A stretch of DNA of 64,000 nucleotides, taken from Nocardiopsis ansamitocini. GTDB lineage: Bacteria > Actinomycetota > Actinomycetes > Streptosporangiales > Streptosporangiaceae. The position numbers were made by a program, and so were the translations under genes. Position 1 is the first letter of the stretch. Every line of letters begins with the position of its first letter. The DNA is taken from assembly GCF_030268225.1 (NCBI RefSeq), contig NZ_BSQG01000003.1, forward strand, positions 1 through 64,000, in the 5' to 3' direction. Shown piece after piece: positions 26,877-35,914 of this stretch. A model generated the notes under the pieces. It was given only the letters and a program-made list of their open reading frames with translations. It ran no database searches and was not told the origin of the DNA.

Positions 26877-27842
26877 TCAGCCGAGCGGGCGGATCACTCC
26901 GACGACTCCTCCGCCTCCGGTCACGTCCGTGGCGAGCAGGTCCTCGGTTCCGGAGATGTCGGCCCCCACCGAGGACAGCGCGGTGAGCGCGACCATGGCC
27001 CCCGCGCGGGGCAGCGGGTCTCCGTCGCTGATCTTGACCGCGGCCGTCTCACCGGTGGGCGCCGCGACCACGATGACGCCCTCGGCGCCGATCTTCGAGG
27101 TCGCTCCGGGCAGAGCGCGCATGAGCACGGTGTCCACCCGGCCCTCACCCGCCACGTATTCCGGGAACGCACGCATGGCGGCGTTGATCGTGTGTTCGAT
27201 CGATCCTTCGGGAGCCAGCGCCATCGCCTGGAACCCTCGGGCCAGACCGGTCAAGGACACCGCGAGTTGGGGGGCGCCGCAGCCGTCCACCGCCGTGTGC
27301 GCGATCGGTTCGCCGCACTTCTCCTCGACCGCTTCACGGATCAGCAACTGGAGCGGGTGGGAGGGGGAAAGGTAGCCGCGGAGGTCCCAGCCCCGGCGCA
27401 CACAGGCGTCCAGCATCGCGGCGTGCTTGCCCGAGCAGTTCATCAGTGTGCGGCTGGGCGCCCCGTCCGCACGGAGCAGGGCGTCGCGGGTCCGGCGGTC
27501 CATGGGCCAGTCCTCGGGGCAGCCCAGGTCGGCTTCGGTGAGCCCGGCCGCGGCCAGTGTCGCGGTTACGCTGGCCACGTGGATGTCGGCTCCACTGTGA
27601 CTGCCCGCCGCGATCGCCACCTGGCTTCCCGTCAGTCGGGCTCCTGCGCGCAGGGCGGCCAACGCCTGGAACGGCTTGGCGGCCGAGCGCGGGAACATGG
27701 GGGCCGTCACGTCGCCCAGGGCGTAACCCACCTCCCCCGCGGCGGTCAGCGCTACGACCGCTCCGTAGTGCACGCCCTCCCGCATTCCTGAACGGGTCAC
27801 TTCGACGAGCGGGACGTAGGCGGGCGGTGCGCTCTGTGCCAT
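26877..27842 (-). CDS. Asparaginase (ReAV/thermolabile type II-like)
   Basis: A 321-residue protein of the Rhizobium etli ReAV-type asparaginase family, unrelated to the E. coli ansA/ansB fold. Diagnostic pieces are VTRSGMREGVHYGAVVAL, AAKPFQALA, IAAGSHSGADIHV, LMNCSGKHAAML with the catalytic Ser-Gly-Lys-His block, and DGCGAPQLA. It hydrolyses asparagine to aspartate and ammonia. The ATG of MAQSAPP (27842) is chosen; 14 more residues are possible upstream. A 24-bp hairpin ends its transcript. Confidence 0.9.
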   Translation of the reverse strand: MAQSAPPAYVPLVEVTRSGMREGVHYGAVVALTAAGEVGYALGDVTAPMFPRSAAKPFQALAALRAGARLTGSQVAIAAGSHSGADIHVASVTATLAAAGLTEADLGCPEDWPMDRRTRDALLRADGAPSRTLMNCSGKHAAMLDACVRRGWDLRGYLSPSHPLQLLIREAVEEKCGEPIAHTAVDGCGAPQLAVSLTGLARGFQAMALAPEGSIEHTINAAMRAFPEYVAGEGRVDTVLMRALPGATSKIGAEGVIVVAAPTGETAAVKISDGDPLPRAGAMVALTALSSVGADISGTEDLLATDVTGGGGVVGVIRPLG

Positions 27843-28097
27843 CACTGCTCCGTGGTCAGTAGTGGGAGAAACGAAAACTTTCATCCCATCTTTACCTACC
27901 GTCGGAGCCTTCCGGTCCGGGGTCGGTCACCGTCCGAGAAGGCCCAGGCGTCCGGTCGCACGGATACGCGCCACGACAGGTACGGGCAAAGGGTTGCGTC
28001 GGTGCTGACGGGTAGGGTCAGGGCTTGGTTCGCGTTTGGGCGCGTGAGGGGCGCGGACCGGCCGGAACGCGCCGCCAACACGCGAGGAGACGAAGAC

Positions 28098-29054
28098 GTG
28101 TCGCACGAGGATCACGCCGGCCGCAGAGCCGTGCACATCGGTGCGCTGACCCGGGGCAGAGGCGGTCACCGCGCACTCGACCTGGAGTACGCCGTGGTCG
28201 ACGTCGAGACGACCGGGCTCTTGCCGGAGAAGGGGGCCAGGGTCTGCGAGATCGCTGTCGTGCGCATGCGCGGTGACGGCACGGTGCTGCGCGAGTTCAC
28301 CACGCTTGTCGACCCCCGGATCGCGGTCACCGGACAGGAGTTCCACGGGATAGCCGACGGCGACGTGGTGGGTGCGCCCAGGATCGGTGAGCTCACCGGT
28401 GAGCTCACCGAGCTCTTCTCCGGAGCGGTTCTCGTGGGACACAACCTCGACTTCGAGGACGCCTTTCTGACCGCTGAACTCGTGGCCACGGGACTGCCGG
28501 CCGGGCTGCCCGGTCTGTGTACCTTGCGCACCCTGCGTTCCCAGGTCGAACTGGAGCGCTACTCGCTGGCCCGGGCCAGTCATGCCTTGGGGGGCGACTG
28601 GCCGACCGGGCAGCACACAGCACTGGGCGACGCACGCGCCTGCGCACAGTTGCTTGCGGAACTGCTGCACAACGCGCCGGGCGAGTTGCGCTACCTCGGC
28701 CCCGACCCGGTCGTGCTCGCGGGTCGACCCTCCGCTGCTGCAAGGGCGAAGCCGCGGCGCTCGGTCAGCGTTTCACCGCGGCGCCCGGCCGGCTCCGCTC
28801 CGCGACCGGCGCCGGTGGGACGGCTGCGACCCTGGCCGCGGTTGTGGAACCGGCTCGAGCTCGATCCCCGATTGTGCGTCGGGAGCTTCGGGCCCCCTGA
28901 GCGCTCCCTGGCGCTGGCCGAGGCCCTGCGCAGGTTCCGCCGCCGCCGGACGGCCTCGGTGATCGCTGCTTTCACTGCGACCGTTGCCACCGCAGCCCTG
29001 GCGGCAACAGTGGCCGGCAGTGTCGGCCGGGAGGTGGGGGACGCGTCGGGCTGA
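28098..29054 (+). CDS. DEDDh 3'-5' exonuclease with C-terminal membrane segment
   Basis: A 318-residue protein with a DnaQ-type exonuclease domain (residues 30-190). Exo I is YAVVDVETTGL (Asp-x-Glu), Exo II is VLVGHNLDFEDAF with the Asp, Exo III is HTALGDARACAQLL, where the His and Asp complete the DEDDh set. After an Arg/Pro-rich linker a hydrophobic helix (VIAAFTATVATAALAATVAG, about residues 290-310) suggests membrane association, which is unusual. Start GTG 28098 has GAGGAGA upstream. It might act in repair or as a proofreading exonuclease. Confidence 0.88.
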   Translation: MSHEDHAGRRAVHIGALTRGRGGHRALDLEYAVVDVETTGLLPEKGARVCEIAVVRMRGDGTVLREFTTLVDPRIAVTGQEFHGIADGDVVGAPRIGELTGELTELFSGAVLVGHNLDFEDAFLTAELVATGLPAGLPGLCTLRTLRSQVELERYSLARASHALGGDWPTGQHTALGDARACAQLLAELLHNAPGELRYLGPDPVVLAGRPSAAARAKPRRSVSVSPRRPAGSAPRPAPVGRLRPWPRLWNRLELDPRLCVGSFGPPERSLALAEALRRFRRRRTASVIAAFTATVATAALAATVAGSVGREVGDASG

Positions 29055-29090
29055 CCCTCTTCGCGCGGCCCCGGCGGGTTCAGGAGTTCC

Positions 29091-29321
29091 TCAGAGCCCT
29101 GAGAGGGCGAGGAAGAACGCGATGATCAGCATGCTGCCGCCGATCGTGGTGAGTGTTGCGCGGCCCTGCTCGGTGAGGCGGATCGGAGCGGTGTGCGGAT
29201 GTCGTCTGCCCGGGGGTGACGCAGGGGAGGCGGGAACGGCCCTGGACGGGCGAAAAGGGAGGCGGTTGAGCACCGCGGCCGCGACCAGCAGGGCACCCAG
29301 GACGATCAGCGCGAGCGACAC
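29091..29321 (-). CDS. Small two-segment membrane protein
   Basis: A 76-residue protein with hydrophobic segments SLALIVLGALLVAAAVLN (residues 2-18) and IGGSMLIIAFFLALSGL (59-75), separated by a basic proline-rich loop. The GTG start has GAAGGAACC upstream. Topology puts both ends on the same side of the membrane. I do not recognise it. It lies 155 bases past the end of tetR on the same strand and probably stands alone. Confidence 0.75.
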   Translation of the reverse strand: MSLALIVLGALLVAAAVLNRLPFRPSRAVPASPASPPGRRHPHTAPIRLTEQGRATLTTIGGSMLIIAFFLALSGL

Positions 29322-29476
29322 TGTCGGTGGTTCCTTCGGGGGGAGAGGACGAACACCAGTTGGTGTGCGATTCTCGCCTATCAGAAGCGCCGTGCACACC
29401 CGTGCACCTGGGGCGGGGGGAGTTCCGAGCACGCCAAAAAAACGGTGTGTGACCGAAGCGTGGCTCTGTGTTTGTG

Positions 29477-30106
29477 CTACTCGTCCCGGCTTGCTTCCAG
29501 AGCGGTTTCGCGGGTGACGCCGAGGGCGCGCAACGCGAAGACCGTGACCAGTGCATGGGCCTCGGGCAGCGCGGTCTCGCCGCGCAGAAGGGGGAGGCGT
29601 TGGGCGCCGATCAGGGCCAGGACGAGCTTGGCGGTCGGCTCCAGGGCCACCTCGTCGAACTCTTTGGAATCGGTTCCCTCCCGCACGATCTCCACCAGTA
29701 ACCGCTGCATAGGGGCGACGTGGTCGGCCAGGGCCTGGTAGGCGTGCGGCCCCAGACTGGCACCGAGTTCTGCTGCGGCCGGATGGGGATGCTCGATGAT
29801 CCCCTCCAGTTGGAACCGGACGAAACCGGCCAGTCGGCGTGCGGCGGATGCGCCCGCAGGCAGGTCTGCTTCGCACCGCCGCATGAAATTGACGGTCACC
29901 TGTTCGGTGAAGGCGAGAAGAAGAGCCGGCTTGTCCGGAAAGTAGTTGTAGAGAGCGGTGCGGGTGATCCCGGCGGCCGAGGCGACATCGGTCATGGAGA
30001 TCTCGTCGATTCCCTGGTCGCGGGTCAGCGAGGCCACCGCGTCCAGAATCCGCTCGCGGACCTGGGCGCGGTGTGCTGCGATGGTCGGGGCCGAGATCTT
30101 GGGCAT
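29477..30106 (-). CDS. TetR family transcriptional regulator
   Basis: A 209-residue TetR-type regulator. Helix-turn-helix is in residues 14-60: ILDAVASLTRDQGIDEISMTDVASAAGITRTALYNYFPDKPALL. The C-terminal ligand/dimer domain is Ala/Leu-rich. The gene follows heme oxygenase on the same strand with a terminator between them. Perfect palindromes upstream of heme oxygenase (31062-31074, 31098-31120) are good candidate operators, though this is inference. The start ATG 30106 is chosen as the first Met before the HTH. Confidence 0.93.
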   Translation of the reverse strand: MPKISAPTIAAHRAQVRERILDAVASLTRDQGIDEISMTDVASAAGITRTALYNYFPDKPALLLAFTEQVTVNFMRRCEADLPAGASAARRLAGFVRFQLEGIIEHPHPAAAELGASLGPHAYQALADHVAPMQRLLVEIVREGTDSKEFDEVALEPTAKLVLALIGAQRLPLLRGETALPEAHALVTVFALRALGVTRETALEASRDE

Positions 30107-30219
30107 GGACCTATCGTTACACGCCATCCGGGTGTTCTCGTTGTCGCTCCGCGTGTCCGGGGGCTCCGATTCCTGTCGGGGGCCTGCGGTACGGCCGGTG
30201 GTGGAACGGGCCTGCTGAA

Positions 30220-30264
30220 CGCCGGTGCGTCCGGACCAGCGGGAGGGGGCCGGACGCACCGGCG
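30220..30264 (-). terminator. 15-bp hairpin between heme oxygenase and tetR
   Basis: CGCCGGTGCGTCCGG (30220-30234) pairs perfectly with CCGGACGCACCGGCG (30250-30264), loop 15 nt. It lies about 40 bases past the heme oxygenase stop and limits readthrough into tetR. Confidence 0.85.
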
Positions 30265-30301
30265 GCTGCTCGATGGTGCGGGCTCCCGGGTGTTCTGCCC
30301 T

Positions 30302-30994
30302 TCAGGCGGCCTGAGGGGTCGAGTGCACGCGGCCGAGGTCGGCCATCATTTCGTTGTTGAACTGGTAGGCCAGTCGGGTCTCCGCGATTACCCGCTCCTG
30401 CTCGGCGGTGGTGAGGGGGAGCCCGTCCAGCGCGGCCCGATAGGCGTTCTTGAATTTCGGCAGGCTCTTGATCTCGTCGAAAACGTAGAACTCGATGCCT
30501 TGAACACCCTCGAACCGGTAAGCGTCGCGCACGATCCGCTTGATGAACTGGCCGCCGGAGAGGTCGCCGAGGTAGCGGGTGTAGTGGTGTGCGACGAATC
30601 CCGCCGGCCACTGCGCCATCTGGCGGATGCGGGCCGCGTAGGTCACCGTGGAGAGGGTCGGCCTGATGGACTCGCGCCACAGCGGCCCGCACAGGTGGGC
30701 CAGATCGCGTTCCAGCGCGGGAAGCCGGTGGAGCTCGGGGAAGTACACCGCCCGGCCAACCGGGTCCTCGGCAAGCGTCCGGCCGACCTCTTCGAGTGCT
30801 TCGTAGACGAAGTAGTGCTGGGCGACCAGTTCGGCGTAGCCCTCTTGGGGGAGTTCCCCGGCAAGGAGCGCCTGGGAGAAATCGTGGCTTTCGGAGCCTT
30901 CGTGCGCACGCCAGGTGCCCGACCGCAACTGCTGGGCGAAGCTGGCCGGTTCGATGGTCTGCGGTGTCGCCTGCTCTGTGCTCACGGGGGTCAC
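30302..30994 (-). CDS. Heme oxygenase (biliverdin-producing)
   Basis: A 230-residue HmuO/HO-1-like enzyme that opens heme to biliverdin, iron and carbon monoxide. The proximal His is in TWRAHEGSE (about residue 31), distal-helix glycines are in YLGDLSGGQFIKRIV, and YFVYEALEE is the typical tyrosine helix. Start GTG 30994 is tentative. Biological role could be iron release, or making the chromophore for a bacteriophytochrome; the neighbouring two-component genes are phytochrome-like in style. The promoter region has a 23-bp perfect palindrome. Confidence 0.95.
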   Translation of the reverse strand: MTPVSTEQATPQTIEPASFAQQLRSGTWRAHEGSESHDFSQALLAGELPQEGYAELVAQHYFVYEALEEVGRTLAEDPVGRAVYFPELHRLPALERDLAHLCGPLWRESIRPTLSTVTYAARIRQMAQWPAGFVAHHYTRYLGDLSGGQFIKRIVRDAYRFEGVQGIEFYVFDEIKSLPKFKNAYRAALDGLPLTTAEQERVIAETRLAYQFNNEMMADLGRVHSTPQAA

Positions 30995-31061
30995 TCTCTC
31001 TGGTCACTGCCGGGCGGGCCGCCGATCCCACTCGACCGTCGCCGCAGCCGGACGCTTTATC

Positions 31062-31074
31062 TGACATGATGTCA
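31062..31074. promoter_or_regulatory. TGACAT-g-ATGTCA palindrome
   Basis: A 13-bp perfect palindrome lies 68 bases upstream of the heme oxygenase start. It is 24 bases from a second, longer palindrome (31098-31120). It probably is an operator for the nearby TetR or an iron/heme regulator. Confidence 0.6.
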
Positions 31075-31097
31075 TCAAGAGTCCGGTTTCCACAAGC

Positions 31098-31120
31098 TTT
31101 TACGACAGACTGTCGTAAAA
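31098..31120. promoter_or_regulatory. 23-bp perfect palindrome upstream of heme oxygenase
   Basis: Left arm TTTTACGACAG (31098-31108), centre A, right arm CTGTCGTAAAA (31110-31120). It is a perfect palindrome in an AT-rich window of a GC-rich genome. It sits about 104 bases before the heme oxygenase start and is close to the divergent side as well. It has the shape of a TetR-family operator. Confidence 0.75.
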
Positions 31121-31470
31121 ATAGGAGCCGGCGGCATGAGCGGGCTCGATCGTCCGACCACGGCGCCCCCGTCGCGGGCGAGGGGCGGGCGGGTATCCTG
31201 ACAGCGGACATCACGGTGATGGGGCCGGGTTGCGGTCCTTCGCCGTGGGCACCGCCCATCTCTCCGGCGGTACCGCTGGCGGGAGAGTGAAAGCGGCCAT
31301 TATCGTTTGAACCACGTGTATCGTCCGCGCCTCGGCCCCGCACCGGGTGATCACGATGCCCCGACAGGCCCATGGCGTCGGGGCTCGGCGCGGTTGCACC
31401 GGACGGAGGGTCCGGGGGCTGGAGGATCCGCTGCCAGGCGCTGCAGAGTTGGCCTACCCAGAGGCGATGT

Positions 31471-32694
31471 GTGGACATTAGGAAAACAGAGCACGAGTCG
31501 CTGAACGAGCCGGACCCCGGAGAGACGGGGGACCCGCTGTTGCAGGGATCCGTCGAATCGGTCGACATCCTGCTCATCGAGGACGATCCGCAGGACGCCT
31601 TCCTCGTCGAGGAGTTCCTCGCCGATACCGCGCTCAGTGCCAATATCACTTGGGTGGCCACCCTCGCCGAGGCCAGGCAGCACCTGACCTCCTTCCGGGG
31701 GTGCGTGCTGCTCGACCTCAACCTGCCCGACGCCGGCGGAATGGATCTCCTTCGCGAAGTCCTGACGTCGGCCACGTCCGCCGCGGTCGTCGTCCTCACC
31801 GGTCTTGACGACGAGCACGAAGGCGTTGCCGCGGTCGCCGCAGGAGCCCAGGACTACCTCGTCAAGGGCCACGTGGACGGTTCGCTGCTGGCCAGGAGCC
31901 TGCGCTACTCGGTCGAACGCCAGCGTGCCGACGAGAACGCGCGTCAGCTGCGCGAAGCCGAGCTCTACGCGCGCGAGAACATGCGCCTCGAACGGGGCCT
32001 GTTGCCCCAGCTGCTGCTCGACCGCTCCCCGCTGACACCCCGTTCCTTCTACCGACCCGGCCGCAAGCGTGCGTTGGTCGGCGGCGACTTCTTCGACGCG
32101 GTCGACAAGGACGGCACCACGCACGTCATCGTCGGCGACGTCAGCGGGCACGGGCCGGACGAGGCCGCACTGGGGGTGTGTCTGCGCATCGCCTGGCGGG
32201 CCCTGGTCATGGGAGGGGTACCCGAGGAGCAGCTCCTGCCCGCGCTGGAGGAGATCCTGATCTCCGAGCGCGCCCAGGACGAGATGTACGCGACCCTGTG
32301 CCAGATCAGCCTGGACAAGGACTCCGAGGACCCGCGCATCCGCCTGTTCGGCCACCCCCCGCCCCTGGTCCTCACCGACCGGGTGGTCCAGGTGGAGGCG
32401 GTGCCCCGTCCACCCCTGGGACTGTTCCCCGAGGCCGAGACCCGCGTCGAACGTTTCCCTTTCCCCCGTGGTTCCACGCTCATGCTCTACACCGACGGCC
32501 TGGTCGACGCGTACGAAGGAAGCGGGACCGAACGCCTCGGCGTAGCAGGGCTGAGCCGGATCGTCGAAGGCGTCCTGGGTAGCGGAGTGTCCATCGTCGA
32601 CCTGCCCGAGCGCCTTGTCGATGAGGCCGAGAGCCACAACGGCGGTCCGCTCCAGGACGACGTCGCCATGTTGCTCGTCACCCATGGGGAATGA
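31471..32694 (+). CDS. Response regulator with PP2C/SpoIIE phosphatase output
   Basis: A 407-residue protein. Residues 30-150 form a receiver domain: LLIEDDPQDAFLVEEFL, phospho-Asp in CVLLDLNLPDAGG (about residue 90) and the Thr/Lys pair in VVVLTGLDD and YLVKGH. Residues about 185-407 form a SpoIIE/RsbU-type Ser phosphatase with metal-binding VGGDFFDAV, GDVSGHGPDEA and LYTDGLVDAYE. Such proteins turn a two-component signal into partner-switching control of a sigma factor. GTG 31471 has GAGGCG upstream. It is directly followed by the kinase. Confidence 0.95.
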   Translation: MDIRKTEHESLNEPDPGETGDPLLQGSVESVDILLIEDDPQDAFLVEEFLADTALSANITWVATLAEARQHLTSFRGCVLLDLNLPDAGGMDLLREVLTSATSAAVVVLTGLDDEHEGVAAVAAGAQDYLVKGHVDGSLLARSLRYSVERQRADENARQLREAELYARENMRLERGLLPQLLLDRSPLTPRSFYRPGRKRALVGGDFFDAVDKDGTTHVIVGDVSGHGPDEAALGVCLRIAWRALVMGGVPEEQLLPALEEILISERAQDEMYATLCQISLDKDSEDPRIRLFGHPPPLVLTDRVVQVEAVPRPPLGLFPEAETRVERFPFPRGSTLMLYTDGLVDAYEGSGTERLGVAGLSRIVEGVLGSGVSIVDLPERLVDEAESHNGGPLQDDVAMLLVTHGE

Positions 32695-32698
32695 CCGG

Positions 32699-34378
32699 AT
32701 GAACTCCACCGACGAACTCAGGACCGGCGCGAGCCCGACCTCCGGAGGCGTTTTCGCTCGCCCGTGGTCGTTGCGGCGCAGAGTGACGGTGCTGCTCATC
32801 TCGGTGGGGCTCGTCCTGATCGCCTCGGTCTCCACCATCGTCGTCTCCGCGCTCCAGGCGCGTGAGGCGGTGCTGCGCCAGGTCGACGAGCTGACCCCCG
32901 CCTACAGTGCGGTCGAGCGGACGTTGTCGGCCTATCTCAACCAGGACAGCGGGATCCGGACCTACGCCCAGACCCGCGACGTCGAGTCCCTGCTCCCTTA
33001 CTACGAGGCGCGCCAGACCTTGCAGGAGGGCCAGGACACCATCGAGACGACGGCGGGGGCCAACGCCGAGATCGATGCCGACCTCCAGGCGGTACTCGAC
33101 GCGGGCGAGGCGTGGAACACCGAGTTCGCGGAGCCGGTGTTGGAGAAGGTCCGCGCAGGAGAGCCGATCTCCCCGGCGCACTACCAGTTGGGCAACGAGC
33201 GCTTCGCCGACTTGCGGGAGGCGGTCGACCAGGCCCAGACCCGGATCAACTCCGAGCTGATGCTCGCCCAGGACGAACTCGGTTCGGCCACCCAGCAGCT
33301 CATCGCCCTGCTGGTCCTGGTGGGTGTGGTCGTGACGGTGTTGTGCGTGTTCCTCTGGGTCATGCTCCAGCACTGGGTGCTGCGTCCCTTGGACGATCTC
33401 GGCCGCCACCTCCAACAGGTCTCCGACGGCTACTACGCCCACCGCATCGAACTGGAGGCACCGCCCGAGATCGAGCGGGTGGGGCGAAACGTGGACGCAA
33501 TGCGTGAGCGGATCGTGCACGACCTCGACGAGGTGGGTACGGCCCGCCGCACCCTCCTGGAGCAGTCGGAACTCTTGGAGCGCCAGACCGAGGAACTGCG
33601 CCGCTCCAACCTCGAACTGGAACAGTTCGCCTACGTCGCCTCCCACGACCTCCAGGAGCCGTTGCGCAAGGTGGCCAGCTTCTGCCAGCTGCTGCAACGC
33701 CGTTACCAGGGCCAGCTCGACGAGCGCGCCGACTCCTACATCGACTTCGCGGTCGAAGGGGCCAAGCGTATGCAGACCCTCATCAACGACCTGCTGGCCT
33801 TTTCCCGGGTGGGCCGCACCAAGAACTTCACCACCGTCGACCTGGACACCGCTCTCGCCGATGCGCTGCGCAGCCTCGACTCGGCGCTGGAGGAGGCGGA
33901 AGCCGTCGTCACCGGCGATCCCCTCCCGACCATCCACGGTGACCGCACCCTGCTCACTCAGGTGTTTTTCAACCTGATCGGCAACGCGGTCAAGTTCCGT
34001 GGCGACGAGCCGCCGCAGGTCCATATCAGTGCGCGTCAGGAAGGGGCGGAATGGGTCTTCTGTTGCGCCGATAATGGGATCGGCATCGAGCCGCAGTACG
34101 CCGAACGCATCTTCGTGATCTTCCAACGCCTGCACACGCGGGACAAGTACGGGGGCACCGGGATCGGTCTGGCCATGTGCAAGAAGATCGTGGAATTCCA
34201 CGGCGGGCGCATCTGGCTAAACCCGGACCCCGACGAGGAAGGCTCGGGGACCCGGATCTGCTGGTCGCTGCCAATCGACGCGGACAAGGACGAGGAGCCG
34301 GCCGAAGAGGCCGCTGCCGAGGCCCCCACGCCGGCCGGGAGCCCCTCGTCCGGTCCCGACAAGGTTGAGAAGGTCTGA
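32699..34378 (+). CDS. CHASE3-like sensor histidine kinase
   Basis: A 559-residue membrane kinase. Two transmembrane segments (about residues 25-50 and 200-222) flank an extracytoplasmic helical CHASE3-like region with repeats such as [31 protein letters not shown], then a coiled coil [20 protein letters not shown] leads to the HisKA domain with [19 protein letters not shown] (phospho-His about residue 315) and the ATPase domain ([35 protein letters not shown]). The [11 protein letters not shown] block is typical of phytochrome-family kinases. ATG 32699 overlaps nothing but follows the previous stop by four bases. Confidence 0.95.
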   Translation: MNSTDELRTGASPTSGGVFARPWSLRRRVTVLLISVGLVLIASVSTIVVSALQAREAVLRQVDELTPAYSAVERTLSAYLNQDSGIRTYAQTRDVESLLPYYEARQTLQEGQDTIETTAGANAEIDADLQAVLDAGEAWNTEFAEPVLEKVRAGEPISPAHYQLGNERFADLREAVDQAQTRINSELMLAQDELGSATQQLIALLVLVGVVVTVLCVFLWVMLQHWVLRPLDDLGRHLQQVSDGYYAHRIELEAPPEIERVGRNVDAMRERIVHDLDEVGTARRTLLEQSELLERQTEELRRSNLELEQFAYVASHDLQEPLRKVASFCQLLQRRYQGQLDERADSYIDFAVEGAKRMQTLINDLLAFSRVGRTKNFTTVDLDTALADALRSLDSALEEAEAVVTGDPLPTIHGDRTLLTQVFFNLIGNAVKFRGDEPPQVHISARQEGAEWVFCCADNGIGIEPQYAERIFVIFQRLHTRDKYGGTGIGLAMCKKIVEFHGGRIWLNPDPDEEGSGTRICWSLPIDADKDEEPAEEAAAEAPTPAGSPSSGPDKVEKV

Positions 34379-34379
34379 A

Positions 34380-34826
34380 ATGAGCGAGGTCACCATGGTG
34401 CAACCCATTGAGGTGCTGCTGGTCGAAGATGACCCGGGCGACGTTCTCATGACCAAGGAGGCGTTCGAGGAGCACAAGGTGGGCAACCGCCTGCACGTGG
34501 TCTCCGACGGTGTGGAGGCGCTGAGCTTTCTGCGCCGCGAGGGCGAGTACGCGGACGCTCCCCGGCCGCATCTGATCCTGCTCGACCTCAACCTGCCCCG
34601 CAAGGACGGTCGTGAGGTCCTGCAGGAGGTCAAGCAGGACCCCGATCTCGCCCGCATCCCCATCGTCGTGCTGACCACCTCCGAGGCGGAGGAAGACATC
34701 ATCCGCAGTTACCAGCTGCACGCCAACGCCTATGTGGCCAAGCCGGTCGACTTCGATCAATTCATCAAGGTCGTCCGCCAGATCGACGACTTCTTCGTCA
34801 CAGTGGTGCGTCTGCCCCGGGGCTGA
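34380..34826 (+). CDS. Single-domain response regulator, Rcp1-like
   Basis: A 148-residue receiver without output domain. Acidic pocket [15 protein letters not shown], phospho-Asp in [17 protein letters not shown] (about residue 68), Thr in [10 protein letters not shown] and Lys in [14 protein letters not shown]. The insert between strand 4 and helix 4 resembles Rcp1, the partner of cyanobacterial phytochrome Cph1. Start ATG 34380 has GAAGG upstream. It is the third gene of the operon-like set 31471-34826 and probably relays phosphate from the kinase. Confidence 0.94.
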   Translation: MSEVTMVQPIEVLLVEDDPGDVLMTKEAFEEHKVGNRLHVVSDGVEALSFLRREGEYADAPRPHLILLDLNLPRKDGREVLQEVKQDPDLARIPIVVLTTSEAEEDIIRSYQLHANAYVAKPVDFDQFIKVVRQIDDFFVTVVRLPRG

Positions 34827-34912
34827 CGTCGCGGACGGCGGATGACCGACGTCACCGGGGCCGCCCTTTCGCCGACAAACGGCCCTGAATACAATCGGTC
34901 AAGTAGGAAATC

Positions 34913-34978
34913 ATGGCCGTAATGGGCCATTTCCAGCGCATGTCGTCGGGAGGCAGCCGCGGTCCGTGGTGGCCTCCC
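34913..34978. promoter_or_regulatory. Two hairpins upstream of metQ
   Basis: ATGGCC (34913-34918) pairs with GGCCAT (34925-34930). GGGAGGC (34948-34954) pairs with GCCTCCC (34972-34978). Both lie in the metQ 5' region; no SAM riboswitch consensus was seen, so the function is open. Confidence 0.4.
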
Positions 34979-35019
34979 GTCCGTGCGTCCGCCGACGTCC
35001 TAGGAAGAGCGACCCGATC

Positions 35020-35844
35020 ATGCGCCGTATCGCAGCAGCCGCCACCCTCGCCACCCTCGCGCTGGGGGCCGCCTCCTGCGGCGCGCCCTCCGAGCGCGAG
35101 GACACCGGTGAGCAGGCATTGACGGTCGGCGCGACCGCCGTTCCGGCGGGGGAGATCCTGGAGTTCATCCGCGACGAGCTCGCCGAGGAAGCGGGCCTGG
35201 ATCTCACCATCCAGGAGTTCGCCGACTACAACGCGCCCAACGCCGCCCTCGCCGAAGGAGAGTTGGACGCCAACCTCTACCAGCACGAACCCTTCCTCGC
35301 CGACTACAACGCCAACAGCGGTACCGACCTCGTGGCGGTCGCCGACATCTACCTGCCGCCCCTCGGTCTGTACTCCTTCACCGTCGACACGGTCGACGAT
35401 CTCCCCGATGGGGCGACGGTCGCCCTGCCCAACGACCCCACCAACGAGTACCGCGCGCTGCTGCTGCTCCAGGAGGGCGGTCTGATCACCCTCGCCGACG
35501 GGATCGAGGAGAGCGCGTTCTCGTTGTCCGACATCACCGACAATCCCAAGGAACTGGAGTTCCAGGAGGTCGACGCCGCACAATTGCCGCGTTCCCTGGA
35601 GGACGTGGACGCAGCGGTCGTCAACGCCAACTACGCCTTGGACGCGCAACTCGACGCCAACGAGGACGCCATTCTGATGGAGCAGTTCGAGGGCAGCCCC
35701 TACGTCAATGTGTTGGCCACCACCGCGGCCAACGCCGACGACCCGCGGGTGGAGACCCTGGCCGAACTGTTGACCTCCGCCGAGGTGGCCGCCTTCATCG
35801 AGGAGGAGTACTCGGGCGCGGTGATCCCGGTTCCCTCTTCCTGA
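35020..35844 (+). CDS. metQ: MetQ/NlpA-type substrate-binding lipoprotein
   Basis: A 274-residue lipoprotein of the NlpA/MetQ family. The signal peptide ends AALGAASCG with the lipid-bearing Cys about residue 19. The binding domain shows LTVGATAVPAGEILEFIRDEL, NLYQHEPFLADYNA and VNANYALDAQ. Members bind methionine. The genes for the permease and ATPase (metI, metN) are not next to it, so it is an orphan receptor. AGGAAG upstream fixes the ATG at 35020. Confidence 0.9.
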   Translation: MRRIAAAATLATLALGAASCGAPSEREDTGEQALTVGATAVPAGEILEFIRDELAEEAGLDLTIQEFADYNAPNAALAEGELDANLYQHEPFLADYNANSGTDLVAVADIYLPPLGLYSFTVDTVDDLPDGATVALPNDPTNEYRALLLLQEGGLITLADGIEESAFSLSDITDNPKELEFQEVDAAQLPRSLEDVDAAVVNANYALDAQLDANEDAILMEQFEGSPYVNVLATTAANADDPRVETLAELLTSAEVAAFIEEEYSGAVIPVPSS

Positions 35845-35914
35845 ACGCGATCACGCCACGCGCCGCGAACCGCGGGATCGTCTGCGCCATCGCGTTCTCG
35901 GCTACGGTTGGTAC

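Noticed and set aside
31136-31201. 21-codon frame after the 23-bp palindrome, with AGGAGCC upstream
   Set aside because: A leader peptide is possible, but length, composition and lack of a known parallel do not support a gene call.
32678-34201. Minus-strand frame of about 500 codons over the histidine kinase
   Set aside because: Antisense to a clear kinase with intact motifs; no domain in the opposite frame.
34827-35019. SAM riboswitch before metQ
   Set aside because: Hairpins exist but no SAM aptamer consensus was seen.
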